64,000 nt of DNA from G025836975 sp048751585 (GCF_048751585.1 NZ_JAZHOB010000001.1:186001-250000); one strand, 5' to 3'. Positions 34,097-44,517 are shown, counted from the stretch's first letter. Program-made: numbers and translations. The notes: a model not told the origin generated them from the letters alone.

Positions 34097-36337
34097 GTGG
34101 TTATCAAGAACCTACCATCCCACACTTTGCTGGGATCCTCGCTGGCGCTCGCGTTGGCGTCCTCGGGCACCTTCATGCCCGCATATGCCCAGAATACCCC
34201 CGAAGCCGCGGCCATGCTATCGCCGGTCAAAGTCACCGGCTCCGGAAACAGCAGCTACCAGGCGCCCGAAGCGGCTCAAGCCAAGTTTACCGCGCCCCTT
34301 GTGGACACACCAAAAACCGTGCAGGTGATTCCCCAGGCTGTCATCCAGGACAGCGCGGCGACTTCCTTGCAGGATGTGCTGCGCAATGTTCCAGGCATCA
34401 CCTTCGGCGCCGGCGAAGGCGGCCAGCCGCTGGCGGACCGTCCTTTCATCCGGGGCAGCGCCTCCGGCAATAACGTCTATGTCGACGGCTTGCGGGACCC
34501 TGGCGGCCAGACGCGTGAAATCTTCAATCTGGAAAGCATCGAGGTCATCAAGGGCGCCGATTCGGCATACGGCGGACGGGGCTCGGGCGGCGGCAGCATC
34601 AATCTTTCAAGCAAGCGCGCCAAGCTGGGCAACTTTGCCGAAGGCAGCGTGGGCTACGGCACCGATGGCTACCTGAGAGGAACGGCCGACGGCAACTGGC
34701 AATTCAACGACAACTCGGCCTTCCGCTTGAACGTTCTGGAAGCGAGGGGCAACACGCCGGGCCGCAATCAAGTCGACTACAAAAAATTCGGCATCGCCCC
34801 GTCGCTGTCGCTGGGCCTTGGGACGCCTACCCGGCTGACGTTCAGCTATTACCATCTGGATACTGACGGCATGCCCGACTATGGAGTGCCGACCACGCGC
34901 AAGGCACCCGAACTGAATACCAACGGCACCGGCATAGTGGACGTCAGCCGCGATACCTTCTACGGCTTGTACGATCGCGACTATCAGAAGACCAGGGCCG
35001 ATATAGGAACAATAGAGATCGAACACGATCTGGCCGACCGGCTTACCTTGCGCAATGCCACCCGTTATGGCGAAACACTCAACGACTATGTGGTAACGAA
35101 TCCCGGCGATGGAACCGTCAAGTTCGATGCGGGAACCAAGCAGTACTGGCTGCAGCGCGGAACCAAGTCGCGCTGGCAGAAAAGCACAATGATCACCAAC
35201 GTGACCGAACTTTACGGGAAGCTTGACACCGGCGCCATCAAGCACAGCTTCAATCTGGGCGTGGAATTCTCGCGCGAAACCAATAAGAACGCCAGCTATG
35301 ACGTAAGCACCAATCGGGGCTCGGCATGCCCGGCCATCTTCGGCGCTGGGAAGCTGGACTGCACGCCTTACCTAAGCCCCGACCCCAGCGATCCCTGGTC
35401 GGGCACCATCACACGTCAGCCGCTAAGCCTGGATTCGACCTCCACGACCCGGGCGGCCTATCTGTTCGACACGATCGAGCTTTCAGAGCGGTTCCTGGTC
35501 AACGCCGGCGTGCGCCTGGACAACTACCGCATATCGGGCGACTTCTCGCAGCGCGGCTCAACCGGGATGCTTTCCGAAAGCGGCAGTTGGAATATGTTCA
35601 ACTACCAGTTGGGCTTGGTCTACAAGCCCAGCAAGAACGGCAGCGTGTATCTGTCGTATGCGACCGCGTCCACGCCGCCCAGCGTCAGCGGTGGAGACCA
35701 GGAAGGCTTGAGCGTGGGCATGGCCGATCTCAAGCCCGAAAAAAGCGCCACGCTGGAACTGGGCACCAAGTGGAATGTGCTGGACGAGCGCCTTAGCCTG
35801 ACGGCGGCGATCTTCCAGAACGACAGGCGAGACGCGCAGATCGAGGTCGAACCGGACTTGTTCGCGCAAGCCGGACACACCCGGGTGCGAGGCCTGGAAC
35901 TAGGCGCATCGGGCGAGGTGCTGCCCGGCTGGAATATATACGGCGGCTACACCTATATGGCCAGCAAGCTGGTGCAAGGCGCATACGACGGCGTCAATGA
36001 AGGCGACCCCTTGGCCAATACGCCCAAGCATAGTTTCAGCCTGTGGTCCACCTACAAGGTGCTGCCGCCCCTGACGGTAGGCGCGGGCGTTTATTACGTG
36101 GGCAAAACGTTTGGCGGCAACCAAGGCGGCGCCGGCGGCGGGGCCAACGCGGTCTATATGCCGGCCTACTGGCGCTTCGATGCAATGGCCGCCTATCAGG
36201 TCAACAAGAACCTGGCCTTCCAGTTGAATGCGCTCAATGTGACCGACAAGAAATATTATTCACGCACGAACGGCGTGCACCATGCCGACTTCGGCCCCGG
36301 CCGGCAAGTCATTCTTAGCGCCAACCTGCGCTATTAA
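34097..36337 (+). CDS. TonB-dependent siderophore receptor
   Basis: A 746-residue outer-membrane receptor that imports ferric siderophores with TonB energy. I chose the GTG at 34097, preceded by AGAGGGAAG, since the longer frame to 33965 overlaps sixA. The signal peptide ends at AYAQ. The plug domain is indicated by TPKTVQVIPQAVIQD and the R-G-S-x3-N-N-V-Y-V-D-G-L-R region, typical of FhuA/FecA-like catecholate or hydroxamate receptors. The barrel ends FGPGRQVILSANLRY. A Fur box precedes it. PiuC and the PepSY operon follow. Confidence 0.93.
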   Translation: MVIKNLPSHTLLGSSLALALASSGTFMPAYAQNTPEAAAMLSPVKVTGSGNSSYQAPEAAQAKFTAPLVDTPKTVQVIPQAVIQDSAATSLQDVLRNVPGITFGAGEGGQPLADRPFIRGSASGNNVYVDGLRDPGGQTREIFNLESIEVIKGADSAYGGRGSGGGSINLSSKRAKLGNFAEGSVGYGTDGYLRGTADGNWQFNDNSAFRLNVLEARGNTPGRNQVDYKKFGIAPSLSLGLGTPTRLTFSYYHLDTDGMPDYGVPTTRKAPELNTNGTGIVDVSRDTFYGLYDRDYQKTRADIGTIEIEHDLADRLTLRNATRYGETLNDYVVTNPGDGTVKFDAGTKQYWLQRGTKSRWQKSTMITNVTELYGKLDTGAIKHSFNLGVEFSRETNKNASYDVSTNRGSACPAIFGAGKLDCTPYLSPDPSDPWSGTITRQPLSLDSTSTTRAAYLFDTIELSERFLVNAGVRLDNYRISGDFSQRGSTGMLSESGSWNMFNYQLGLVYKPSKNGSVYLSYATASTPPSVSGGDQEGLSVGMADLKPEKSATLELGTKWNVLDERLSLTAAIFQNDRRDAQIEVEPDLFAQAGHTRVRGLELGASGEVLPGWNIYGGYTYMASKLVQGAYDGVNEGDPLANTPKHSFSLWSTYKVLPPLTVGAGVYYVGKTFGGNQGGAGGGANAVYMPAYWRFDAMAAYQVNKNLAFQLNALNVTDKKYYSRTNGVHHADFGPGRQVILSANLRY

Positions 36338-36350
36338 AGGCTATAAACGA

Positions 36351-36384
36351 TCAGCCGCATGCCTTGCAAGACGCATGCGGCTGA
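36351..36384. terminator. Hairpin between convergent receptor and piuC
   Basis: TCAGCCGCATGC (36351-36362) and GCATGCGGCTGA (36373-36384) form a perfect 12-base stem with a ten-base loop between two convergent genes. There is no T-run on either side, so its role as a terminator is likely but not certain. Confidence 0.5.
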
Positions 36385-36415
36385 AAGCCCGACCTGGAGC
36401 GCCAGGCGCGCGACG

Positions 36416-37096
36416 CTAAACGTCCGACCACTTGCGCAGCAAGTTGTGATAGATGCCGGTAAGCTCGTCGACAGATTTGTGCTGGGGATGGTCTTTCAGC
36501 ACACGCTGGATGGCCACGTCCATCTGCAGAAGCAGCGCCCGCTCGCTGTCTTCGCGCACCAGGCTCTGTATCCAGAAAAAAGCCGACACGCGCCTGCCGT
36601 CCGTGACCGGGTTGACTTTATGCAAGCTGGTGCCGGGATAGAGTACGGCGCTGCCGGCCGGAAGTTTGACCTGATGGCTACCGAAGGTATCCTCGACGAC
36701 CAGTTCGCCTCCGGTATAAGTGTCAGGCTCCGAAAAAAACAGGGTCATCGACAGATCGGTGCGTACTCTTTCCTGAGTTCCCTTGATTGGGCGTATGGCG
36801 TTATCAATGTGAAACCCGAACGATTCGCCGCCCTCATATAAATTGAACAAAGGAGGAAATATCTTTCGCGGCAAGGCGGCCGACATGAAGACATTATTGG
36901 CAGTAAGCCGCTCGATGATCCGATTTCCCAACTCCCGCCCCAAAGGATGGTCTTCAGGCAGTTGCCTGTTGTTCTTGACCTTCCCCGATTGATAACCCGC
37001 CGTCACCTTGCCGTCCACCCAGTTGGACTGCTCCAGTTGCTGCCGTATCGCCTGGGCTTCCCGCGGGTCAAACAAGTTGGGTATCTCGATTAGCAT
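36416..37096 (-). CDS. piuC: Fe(II)/2-oxoglutarate-dependent hydroxylase PiuC-like
   Basis: A 226-residue PKHD-type hydroxylase related to PiuC/YbiX, commonly found next to iron-siderophore receptors. I chose the ATG at 37096 (MLIEIPNLFDPREAQ), because the longer frame runs through the Fur box. The iron ligands H96-x-D98 (FGFHIDNAIRP) and H159 (TSLHKV) are clear, and R169 is placed to bind 2-oxoglutarate. The physiological substrate is unknown. It converges with the receptor gene and diverges from the PepSY operon. Confidence 0.9.
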   Translation of the reverse strand: MLIEIPNLFDPREAQAIRQQLEQSNWVDGKVTAGYQSGKVKNNRQLPEDHPLGRELGNRIIERLTANNVFMSAALPRKIFPPLFNLYEGGESFGFHIDNAIRPIKGTQERVRTDLSMTLFFSEPDTYTGGELVVEDTFGSHQVKLPAGSAVLYPGTSLHKVNPVTDGRRVSAFFWIQSLVREDSERALLLQMDVAIQRVLKDHPQHKSVDELTGIYHNLLRKWSDV

Positions 37097-37172
37097 GAAA
37101 ATAGTCGCTGAAAAATGATGGATCCAGGCGCAATCACGATTGCGCCAAAAGCGCTCCGCTTGCACCAACAAT

Positions 37173-37191
37173 CGTAATGATAATAATTATC
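37173..37191. promoter_or_regulatory. Shared Fur box between piuC and the PepSY operon
   Basis: CGTAATGATAATAATTATC matches 16 of 19 consensus positions and extends into a longer palindrome with ATCATTA. It lies between the divergent starts of piuC (37096) and the PepSY gene (37247), so one site could repress both directions. Confidence 0.8.
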
Positions 37192-37246
37192 ATCATTAAT
37201 GTACAATTCTTGCATTACTCGCGATAGATGTCCTTTTGTCGGAACC

Positions 37247-37878
<632 letters not shown>

Positions 37879-37879
<1 letters not shown>

Positions 37880-38412
37880 TGACCATCACAAAACATCTTC
37901 TGAAGCCCATGCTGGCACTTGCTCTGATCAGCGGCCTGGGCACTCGCGCCCAGGCCGCCGACATAACGCTGGCCGTCACCATTCCGCGCATGGACACGGC
38001 CGAATACCATCGTCCCTATGTGGCGATCTGGCTGGAAGACGGGCAAAGAAAAGTCATCCGGGACATCGCTGTCTGGTATGAACAGGACAAGCCCCAGAAC
38101 GAGGGCCGGAAATGGCTCAAGGACCTGCGCCAATGGTGGCGTGTAAGCGGCCGCAATCAGGAACAGCCAGCCGATGGCGTCAGCGGCGCAACACGCGCCG
38201 TAGGTGTACAGACGTTGAAGCTTGCCGGCCAGGACGAACGCCTGGCCAAGCTGCCTGCAGGCGATTACCAGCTTGTCGTCGAGGCCGCTCGTGAAAAAGG
38301 CGGACGCGAACTTGTCCGCCTGCCGCTGGCATGGCCGCCCACGCATGCCGCTACGCAGGAAGCCAGCGGAGCGCATGAGCTGGGAAGAATCGAACTGCGC
38401 CTGAAGCCTTGA
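37879..38412 (+). CDS. DUF2271 periplasmic protein with flavinylation motif
   Basis: A 177-residue exported protein of the DUF2271 family. I chose the ATG at 37879, which overlaps the PepSY stop. A signal peptide ends at AQA (about residue 27). The segment D99-G-V-S-G-A-T105 matches the ApbE target motif, in which FMN is joined by a phosphoester bond to the last Thr. ApbE is encoded two genes downstream. The protein is thus a likely extracytosolic electron carrier that receives electrons from the PepSY membrane protein. Direct evidence of flavinylation is not available from sequence. Confidence 0.82.
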
Positions 38413-38469
38413 CCCCATCCATTTCCCGATACTGAACAGTCCCGAACATTTCTTTGGAGCATAGACCTG

Positions 38470-39279
38470 ATGATGAAAAAACTTGCCTTGCCTTTGCTGG
38501 CTTTCTCGCTGCTATTTGCCACTACCGCCAGCGCCCATGACGCATGGATACTGCCTTCCGCCACTACACTGTCGGGCGAAAAGGCCTGGGTCACGGTAGA
38601 CGCCGCAGCGGGCAACGACAAGTTCTATTTCAATCATCGCCCGCTGAATCTGAACGGGCTGCAAATCACCAGCCCAAGCGGCGCCAGCCTGAAGGCCGAG
38701 AACGCCTTCAGCGGTGAGCTGCGCAGCGGCTTCGATCTGCAGCTTACTGAAGACGGCTCTTACCGCATCGCCTTGGTGCGCAATGGCCTTTCGGCCCAAT
38801 GGAGGCAAGACGGCAAGCCCAAGCGCTGGTTCGGCTCTTCAAGCGACTTCGCCAAGCAAGTGCCGCAGGATGCAAGCGAACTTAAAGTACAAGAACGTTC
38901 CAGCCGGATAGAAACCTTCGTCACCAAGGGCAAGCCCAGTGCCATTGCGGAAGTCAAGGAAGGCATCAGCCTGAAACCCGTCACCCATCCCAACGATCTG
39001 TTCGCAGGCGAAGCCGCCCAATTCATCATGACCATGGATGGACAGCCGGCCAAACAGATCAAAGTGCACGTCGTGCCTGAAGGCAGCCGCTATCGCGACC
39101 AACTGAACGCCATCGAGCTGACTGCCGACGACGCTGGAAAAATCGAAATCACCTGGCCTCGCCCCGGCCGCTACTGGCTGGCCGCGGAAACGTCCACCCC
39201 GGCAACCAGCACAGCCCCTGCGGGGACCACCAAGCGCCTGATGTCCTATTCGGCAACCCTGGAAGTCCTGCCTCAATAG
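38470..39279 (+). CDS. DUF4198 periplasmic protein
   Basis: A 269-residue exported protein with a signal peptide ending SASA. The mature protein starts HDAWILPSATTL, the typical DUF4198 N-terminus, in which the first histidine could bind metal. A second beta-rich domain with the P-N-D-L-F-A-G-E region follows (about 170-269). It may receive reduced iron or present substrate in the periplasm. It lies 57 bases after DUF2271 and 60 before apbE. Function of the family is not established. Confidence 0.8.
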   Translation: MMKKLALPLLAFSLLFATTASAHDAWILPSATTLSGEKAWVTVDAAAGNDKFYFNHRPLNLNGLQITSPSGASLKAENAFSGELRSGFDLQLTEDGSYRIALVRNGLSAQWRQDGKPKRWFGSSSDFAKQVPQDASELKVQERSSRIETFVTKGKPSAIAEVKEGISLKPVTHPNDLFAGEAAQFIMTMDGQPAKQIKVHVVPEGSRYRDQLNAIELTADDAGKIEITWPRPGRYWLAAETSTPATSTAPAGTTKRLMSYSATLEVLPQ

Positions 39280-39339
39280 GGCTGGACGAGCACATCCGAA
39301 AACCGGCAACGCCGGCACGTATTTCAGTCCACGCAATAC

Positions 39340-40323
39340 ATGGCCCCAATACCTCTGCCTTATAAAACGCTACAAGGCCCCACCATGGGCACGACCTGGA
39401 CTGTGAAGCTTTGCGACCCGGGCCGCGCCATTGCGCTTGAAACGCTGGAAGCCGTCATCCAGGCCGCGCTCGAACGCATTACACGACAGATGAGCAACTG
39501 GGATCCCAGCAGCTTCATCAGTCTTTTGAATCGCGCGGAGCGTGGCTGGTATGAAGTGTCCGATGAATTATTCCACGTCCTCAAACATGCGCTGGACCTG
39601 GCACGGGATACCGCGGGTGCTTACGACCCCACCTTGGGTAAATTGGTCGACCTGTGGGGCTTCGGTCCAAGCGGCCCATGCGGCAGTTTGCCCGGCGCCG
39701 GCGACATCGCCGCAGCGCTGGCGCAGGCCGGCTGGAATCATGCAGGGCTGAACCAGCAGCATCTGGCCGTCTGGCAGCCGGGCGGCCTGTCCTTCGATCT
39801 GTCCTCAATCGCCAAAGGCTACGGCGTGGACCAAATCGCCGCCGTGCTCGATACGCACAAGATCGAGCACTATCTGGTCGAAGTTGGCGGAGAACTTAAA
39901 GCGCGGGGAAGCAATGAGCACCGCAAGCCTTGGCGGGTTTCCATAGAGATACCCGCATCCGGCGACGGCTCCGGGTCGCCGTCCCCCGCCTTGCCGATTG
40001 TCCTGGTCGATGCATCCGTTGCCACATCGGGCGACTATCGCCGCTACTTCAAGCACGACGGCCGGCGCTACGCCCATACGCTCGATCCGGCCACAGGCTA
40101 TCCGGCGGCGCATGCCCTGGCCTCGGTCAGTGTCCTGCATGAACAATGCATGATGGCGGACGCGCTTGCAACCGCGCTCTTTAGCATGGGGCCGGATCAT
40201 GGCCCGCAATATGCCCGCAGCCGTCGCATCCCCGCTCTCTTCATGGTCCGCCATCCCGACGATATAGCGCTGGAATGGACAGATGAGTTCACGGCGCTGG
40301 CCGGCAATCCGGGCAAGCCATGA
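39340..40323 (+). CDS. apbE: FAD:protein FMN transferase ApbE
   Basis: ApbE transfers FMN from FAD onto a Thr/Ser of target proteins. The 327-residue protein has QGPTMGTTWTVKL near the N-terminus, FDLSSIAKGYGVD in the centre, and SGDYRRYFKHDGRRYAHTLD with the D-P-x-T-G-Y-P motif. No clear signal peptide is visible at the chosen ATG (39340), so an N-terminal extension or cytoplasmic action is possible. The DGVSGAT motif two genes upstream is its likely target. It overlaps the next gene by four bases. Confidence 0.92.
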   Translation: MAPIPLPYKTLQGPTMGTTWTVKLCDPGRAIALETLEAVIQAALERITRQMSNWDPSSFISLLNRAERGWYEVSDELFHVLKHALDLARDTAGAYDPTLGKLVDLWGFGPSGPCGSLPGAGDIAAALAQAGWNHAGLNQQHLAVWQPGGLSFDLSSIAKGYGVDQIAAVLDTHKIEHYLVEVGGELKARGSNEHRKPWRVSIEIPASGDGSGSPSPALPIVLVDASVATSGDYRRYFKHDGRRYAHTLDPATGYPAAHALASVSVLHEQCMMADALATALFSMGPDHGPQYARSRRIPALFMVRHPDDIALEWTDEFTALAGNPGKP

Positions 40324-41642
40324 CCTCATCGAACTTGAACGTTTTGCTGGCGGCCGGCGCAATCTGCGCCTGGCTTGGACTCGTTTTCAAAACCATAAGA
40401 CAAACCCGGTCCGCTAGCGGGCGGCCAGAGGCGAACACAAGCCGAATCATGGTCGCCTATGCCAGCCAGACCGGGACGGCCAAGGAGATAGCGGAGCGCA
40501 GCGTCGAGGCGCTGGGGCGCGAACGCGCCGCACTGTTGCCCATGTCGCAGCTTACGCCCCGCCAATTGCTGAACCACCGCCGCGTGCTGTTCGTGGTCAG
40601 CACATATGGCGAAGGCGATCCGCCGGATCCGGCACAAGCATTCTACCGACAAGCCTGCGCCGTTGACGCACCCGCCCTGAACCATCTTGAAACAGCGGTG
40701 CTTGCCCTGGGAGACAGCAGCTACCGACACTATTGCGGTTTTGGACAGACCTTGGCAAGCTGGCTGGCGCGTCAGGGCGCAACCCTGCTGTTCCAGCCGG
40801 TGCTGGCCGATAAATGCGACCCGGCTGCGCTGCGCTCATGGAGCAATGCCTTGAGCCAGCAATTCCAGGCGACAACCGCGATAGAAAAGCCTTATACGGA
40901 TTGGCGTTTGGTCAGACGGCGGCACATGAACCCAGGCAGTGTGGGTGGGGCTTGCTACGAATTGAGCTTCGAAGCCGCAATCGATACCTTGCCGTTCTGG
41001 CAGGCAGGCGACATCGCCGAGGTCGCCATCGACCAATATGGCCTGCACCGGGAATATTCCATTGCCTCCACACCAGGCGAAGGCATGCTGAAGCTGCTGC
41101 TGCGCCAGCGCCGCGACACCGATGGCCGCCTGGGCATAGGCAGCCGCTGGCTGACTGAAGAATTGGAGACCGGCGCCATCGTCCGGATACACCTGCGCGA
41201 AAACGCCTTGTTCCACGCCCCCGACCAGGCGGTGCCGGCCATTTTCATTGGTAACGGTACAGGCATTGCGGGCCTGCGCAGCCTCCTGAAGCGTCGCCTG
41301 GAACAGGGCAATCATGAAAACTGGCTGATATTCGGCGAACGGCAGAGCGCCTGCGACCTCCATTACCGGGATGAGCTGGAACGGTGGCTCGCTGAAAAAC
41401 GGCTGGCCCGGCTTGACCTGGCCTTTTCACGCGACCAGACGCCAAAGCGCTATGTCCATCATGTTCTGGCCGAAGCACAGGCCGAAATAAGGGAATGGGT
41501 CGCCAGGGACGCCATCATCTATGTTTGCGGCAGCAAGAATGGCATGGCCTCCGATGTGGACGGCGTCTTGCGCCAGGCGCTCGGCGGCCGCCGCTATGCG
41601 GCCCTGATCGAACGCCGGGGCTACCGCCGGGACATCTATTGA
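40320..41642 (+). CDS. Membrane-anchored flavodoxin/ferredoxin-reductase-like flavoprotein
   Basis: A 440-residue two-flavin reductase of the cytochrome P450 reductase/CysJ type. An N-terminal hydrophobic helix (about 6-24) is followed by a flavodoxin domain (about 43-180: ASQTGTAKEIAERS, STYGEGDPPDPAQ). An FAD-binding ferredoxin-reductase domain (HREYSIASTPGEG) and an NADPH-binding half (GNGTGIAGLRSLL, YVCGSKNGMASDVD) follow. It would take electrons from NADPH to FAD and FMN and pass them to the PepSY membrane subunit. The start overlaps the apbE stop (ATGA). Confidence 0.87.
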   Translation: MTSSNLNVLLAAGAICAWLGLVFKTIRQTRSASGRPEANTSRIMVAYASQTGTAKEIAERSVEALGRERAALLPMSQLTPRQLLNHRRVLFVVSTYGEGDPPDPAQAFYRQACAVDAPALNHLETAVLALGDSSYRHYCGFGQTLASWLARQGATLLFQPVLADKCDPAALRSWSNALSQQFQATTAIEKPYTDWRLVRRRHMNPGSVGGACYELSFEAAIDTLPFWQAGDIAEVAIDQYGLHREYSIASTPGEGMLKLLLRQRRDTDGRLGIGSRWLTEELETGAIVRIHLRENALFHAPDQAVPAIFIGNGTGIAGLRSLLKRRLEQGNHENWLIFGERQSACDLHYRDELERWLAEKRLARLDLAFSRDQTPKRYVHHVLAEAQAEIREWVARDAIIYVCGSKNGMASDVDGVLRQALGGRRYAALIERRGYRRDIY

Positions 41643-41664
41643 AGCCAACCAGGCCTTACCATTG

Positions 41665-41705
41665 AAAACGCCCCCAAGCCGGGCGAATACCCGAGCTTGG
41701 AGGCG
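41665..41705 (-). terminator. Terminator of pnp
   Basis: On the minus strand a long hairpin (arms 41670-41679 and 41695-41704, with an inner CGGG/CCCG stem) ends in TTTT. It lies about 60 bases downstream of the pnp stop and about 25 bases after the convergent flavoreductase gene. One mismatch interrupts the stem. Confidence 0.7.
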
Positions 41706-41764
41706 GTGTCAGCACTGCTTAGGCGTAAAGGCAGTCCATCAGGACCGCCTCGCGCTTTGCCGTG

Positions 41765-43912
41765 TTATGCCTCTGGCTGCGCCACGGGAGCCTGCGGTCC
41801 GCCCTGGGCTTCAATGCCGCCGATGGCCTTCATGGACAAGCGCAAACGGCCCTTGTCGTCGGCTTCGATGACCTTGATGCGAACCATCTGGCCAACCTTC
41901 AACACATCGTTGATGTTGGCGATGCGATAGTTGGCGATCTCGGAAATATGCAGCAAACCGTCGCGGCCGGGCAGGACCTGGACGATGGCGCCGAAGTCCA
42001 GCAAACGCAGCACGGGACCTTCGTATTCCTGGCCCACTTCCACGTCGGCCGTCAATTCCTTGATGCGGCGCTCGGCTTCGCGGGCCTTGTCCAGGTCGGC
42101 GCTGGAAATGGTGATGGTGCCATCGTCGCCGATGTCGATCTGCGTGCCGGTTTCTTCGGTAAGCGCACGGATGGTGGCGCCGCCCTTGCCGATGACATCG
42201 CGGATTTTTTCGGGATTGATCTTGACGCTAAGCATGCGCGGTGCGAATTCAGACAATTCGGTGCGCGAGCCTTCGATGGCTTCCTTCATCTTGCCCAGGA
42301 TGTGCAAGCGGCCTTCCTTGGCCTGAGCCAAAGCCACCTGCATGATTTCGCGGGTGATGCCCTGGATCTTGATGTCCATTTGCAAGGCGGTGATGCCCTG
42401 CACGGTGCCGGCCACCTTGAAGTCCATATCGCCAAGGTGATCCTCGTCGCCCAGGATGTCGGTAAGGACAGCAAACTTGCCGCCATCCTTGATCAGGCCC
42501 ATGGCAACGCCGGCGACGTGATCTTTGACCGGCACGCCGGCGTCCATCATGGCCAGGGAGCCGCCGCATACGGACGCCATGGAGGACGAGCCGTTGGACT
42601 CGGTGATTTCCGAGACGACACGAATGGTGTACTGGAAGTCCTGCGCTTCCGGCAAGGACGAAATCAGCGAACGCTTGGCAAGACGGCCGTGGCCGATTTC
42701 GCGCCGCTTGGGCGAGCCGAAGCGGCCGGTTTCACCGGTGGCGAACGGCGGGAAGTTGTAATGCAGCATGAAGCGGTCGCGATGCTCGCCCATGATGGAG
42801 TCGATGATCTGCTCGTCTTGCTTGGTGCCCAACGTCGCCACAACCAGCGCCTGGGTTTCGCCGCGCGTGAACAAGGCGCTGCCGTGAGCGCGGGGCAGCA
42901 CGCCCAGGCTGACGCTGATGGGACGAACGGTGCGCGTGTCGCGGCCGTCGATGCGGGGCTCGCCATTCAGTATCTGGCCGCGCACAATCTTGGCTTCCAG
43001 GTCGAACAGCATGTTTTCGACTTCGACGCTGTCGGGGGCGGCTTCGCCCTTGGCGGCGGCGTGTTCGGCCAGTTTTTCCTTGACGCTGGCATAGACTTCG
43101 CGCAGCTTGGCGGTGCGGGCCTGCTTTTCGCGAATCTGATAGGCGGCCTGCAGGTTTTCCTGGGCGGCGGATGCCACGGCGGTTGCCAGCGCTTCGTTCT
43201 TCGGCGCGGGCTTCCAGTCCCATTCCGGCTTGCCGGCTTCAGCAACCAGCTCGTGAATGGCGTTGATGGCGGCCTGCATTTGCTCGTGGCCGAACATGAC
43301 GCCGCCCAGCATGATTTCTTCGGACAGGTTCTGCGCTTCGGATTCCACCATCAGCACGGCGGCTTCGGTGCCGGCGACAACCAGGTCCATCTGCGACACT
43401 TTGATCTGGCTGGAGGTAGGGTTAAGCACGTACTGGCCATCGACGTAGCCGACCCTCGCGGCGCCGATGGGGCCGTCGAAGGGAATGCCCGAAATGGCCA
43501 GCGCGGCCGAAGCGCCGATCATGGCGGCGATATCGGGATCGATTTCGGGGTTGACCGAAACAGTGTGCAGAATGACCTGGACTTCGTTGTAGAAGCCTTC
43601 GGGAAACAAGGGACGCAATGGGCGATCGATCAAGCGCGAGGTAAGGATTTCCTTTTCGGAAGGACGGCCTTCGCGCTTGAAGAAACCGCCGGGAATACGG
43701 CCGGCGGCGTAGGTCTTTTCTACGTAATCGACGGTCAGCGGGAAGAAATCCTGGCCGGACTTGGCGGTCTTGGCCCCCACAACGGTCGCCAGGACAACGG
43801 TATCGTCAATCGAAACCAGTACGGCGCCGGAGGCCTGACGAGCAATCTCGCCGGTTTCCAAAACCACCGTGTGCTGACCGTACTGAAACGACTTGCTCAC
43901 TTTATTAAACAT
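41765..43912 (-). CDS. pnp: Polyribonucleotide nucleotidyltransferase (PNPase)
   Basis: PNPase degrades RNA 3' to 5' by phosphorolysis and is part of the RNA degradosome. The 715-residue protein has two RNase PH domains (N-terminal SVKVFQYG-like start and TRGETQALV in the second). A KH domain (PEKIRDVIGKGGATIRAL) and an S1 domain (EYEGPVLRLLDFGAIVQVLPGRDGLLH) lie at the C-terminus. It follows rpsO with a terminator-like hairpin between them. A very long antisense frame overlaps it but is a GC-codon shadow. Confidence 0.97.
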   Translation of the reverse strand: MFNKVSKSFQYGQHTVVLETGEIARQASGAVLVSIDDTVVLATVVGAKTAKSGQDFFPLTVDYVEKTYAAGRIPGGFFKREGRPSEKEILTSRLIDRPLRPLFPEGFYNEVQVILHTVSVNPEIDPDIAAMIGASAALAISGIPFDGPIGAARVGYVDGQYVLNPTSSQIKVSQMDLVVAGTEAAVLMVESEAQNLSEEIMLGGVMFGHEQMQAAINAIHELVAEAGKPEWDWKPAPKNEALATAVASAAQENLQAAYQIREKQARTAKLREVYASVKEKLAEHAAAKGEAAPDSVEVENMLFDLEAKIVRGQILNGEPRIDGRDTRTVRPISVSLGVLPRAHGSALFTRGETQALVVATLGTKQDEQIIDSIMGEHRDRFMLHYNFPPFATGETGRFGSPKRREIGHGRLAKRSLISSLPEAQDFQYTIRVVSEITESNGSSSMASVCGGSLAMMDAGVPVKDHVAGVAMGLIKDGGKFAVLTDILGDEDHLGDMDFKVAGTVQGITALQMDIKIQGITREIMQVALAQAKEGRLHILGKMKEAIEGSRTELSEFAPRMLSVKINPEKIRDVIGKGGATIRALTEETGTQIDIGDDGTITISSADLDKAREAERRIKELTADVEVGQEYEGPVLRLLDFGAIVQVLPGRDGLLHISEIANYRIANINDVLKVGQMVRIKVIEADDKGRLRLSMKAIGGIEAQGGPQAPVAQPEA

Positions 43913-43931
43913 TACGGAATATCCTTACAAT

Positions 43932-43975
43932 AAAAAAAACCGTGTACACCGCGATTCTGGTCGCAGTGTCCACGG
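43932..43975 (-). terminator. Rho-independent terminator/attenuator between rpsO and pnp
   Basis: CCGTGTACACCGCGA pairs with TCGCAGTGTCCACGG (13 of 15 positions, loop of six bases). On the minus strand it is followed by eight U residues (poly-A at 43932-43939). It resembles the rpsO terminator t1 of Escherichia coli, which limits but does not abolish read-through into pnp. Such a hairpin may also be an RNase III target. Confidence 0.82.
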
Positions 43976-44003
43976 TTGCATCGTGGGGAGCCAGCCCCGG
44001 GTA

Positions 44004-44273
44004 TCACTTACGCAGACCGAGCTTTTCGATAAGCGAACGATACGAATCGGGATTGCGGCCCTTCAGGTAATCTAGCAGTTTGCGACGACGGCTTACCATG
44101 CGCAGCAGGCCACGACGCGAGTGGTGGTCTTTCATGTGCGCTTTGAAGTGACCGGTAAGTTCGTTGATGCGTGCCGTAAGCAACGCCACCTGTACTTCGG
44201 GAGAGCCGGTATCGCCTTGCGCACGTTGATATTGTGCAACGATGTCGGATTTTTTGATGTCAGCAACAGACAT
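44004..44273 (-). CDS. rpsO: 30S ribosomal protein S15
   Basis: S15 binds 16S rRNA early in small-subunit assembly. The 89-residue product has the usual length and the segments GDTGSPEVQVALLTARI and HSRRGLLRMVSRRRKLLDYL. An AGAGG ribosome-binding site precedes the ATG. It is followed by pnp in the same direction. Confidence 0.98.
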   Translation of the reverse strand: MSVADIKKSDIVAQYQRAQGDTGSPEVQVALLTARINELTGHFKAHMKDHHSRRGLLRMVSRRRKLLDYLKGRNPDSYRSLIEKLGLRK

Positions 44274-44517
44274 TATTTAGCCTCTTTAACAAGCGACAGG
44301 GCCGAGGTGCCCTGACGTGCAGTGATTAACAAATTACAATCGAATAAAGCGTTTACTTTGGGCGCAGTACCTGCTTGCGACACGATGCGTCTCCATGCCA
44401 AACCCAAAGAAGTCAGCATTATACCGGAAAAAGACCACATGGCCGGTGGCGCCGCTGCCGGCACTCCCAACCCGCCGGCGGCAATCGCCGACCGGCATCC
44501 ACATATTCAGGCCAGCC

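Noticed and set aside
41762..43933. Open frame of 723 codons antisense to pnp
   Set aside because: It mirrors the whole pnp gene in a GC-rich genome, its translation is rich in His/Gln/Gly with no known motif, and pnp is unambiguous.
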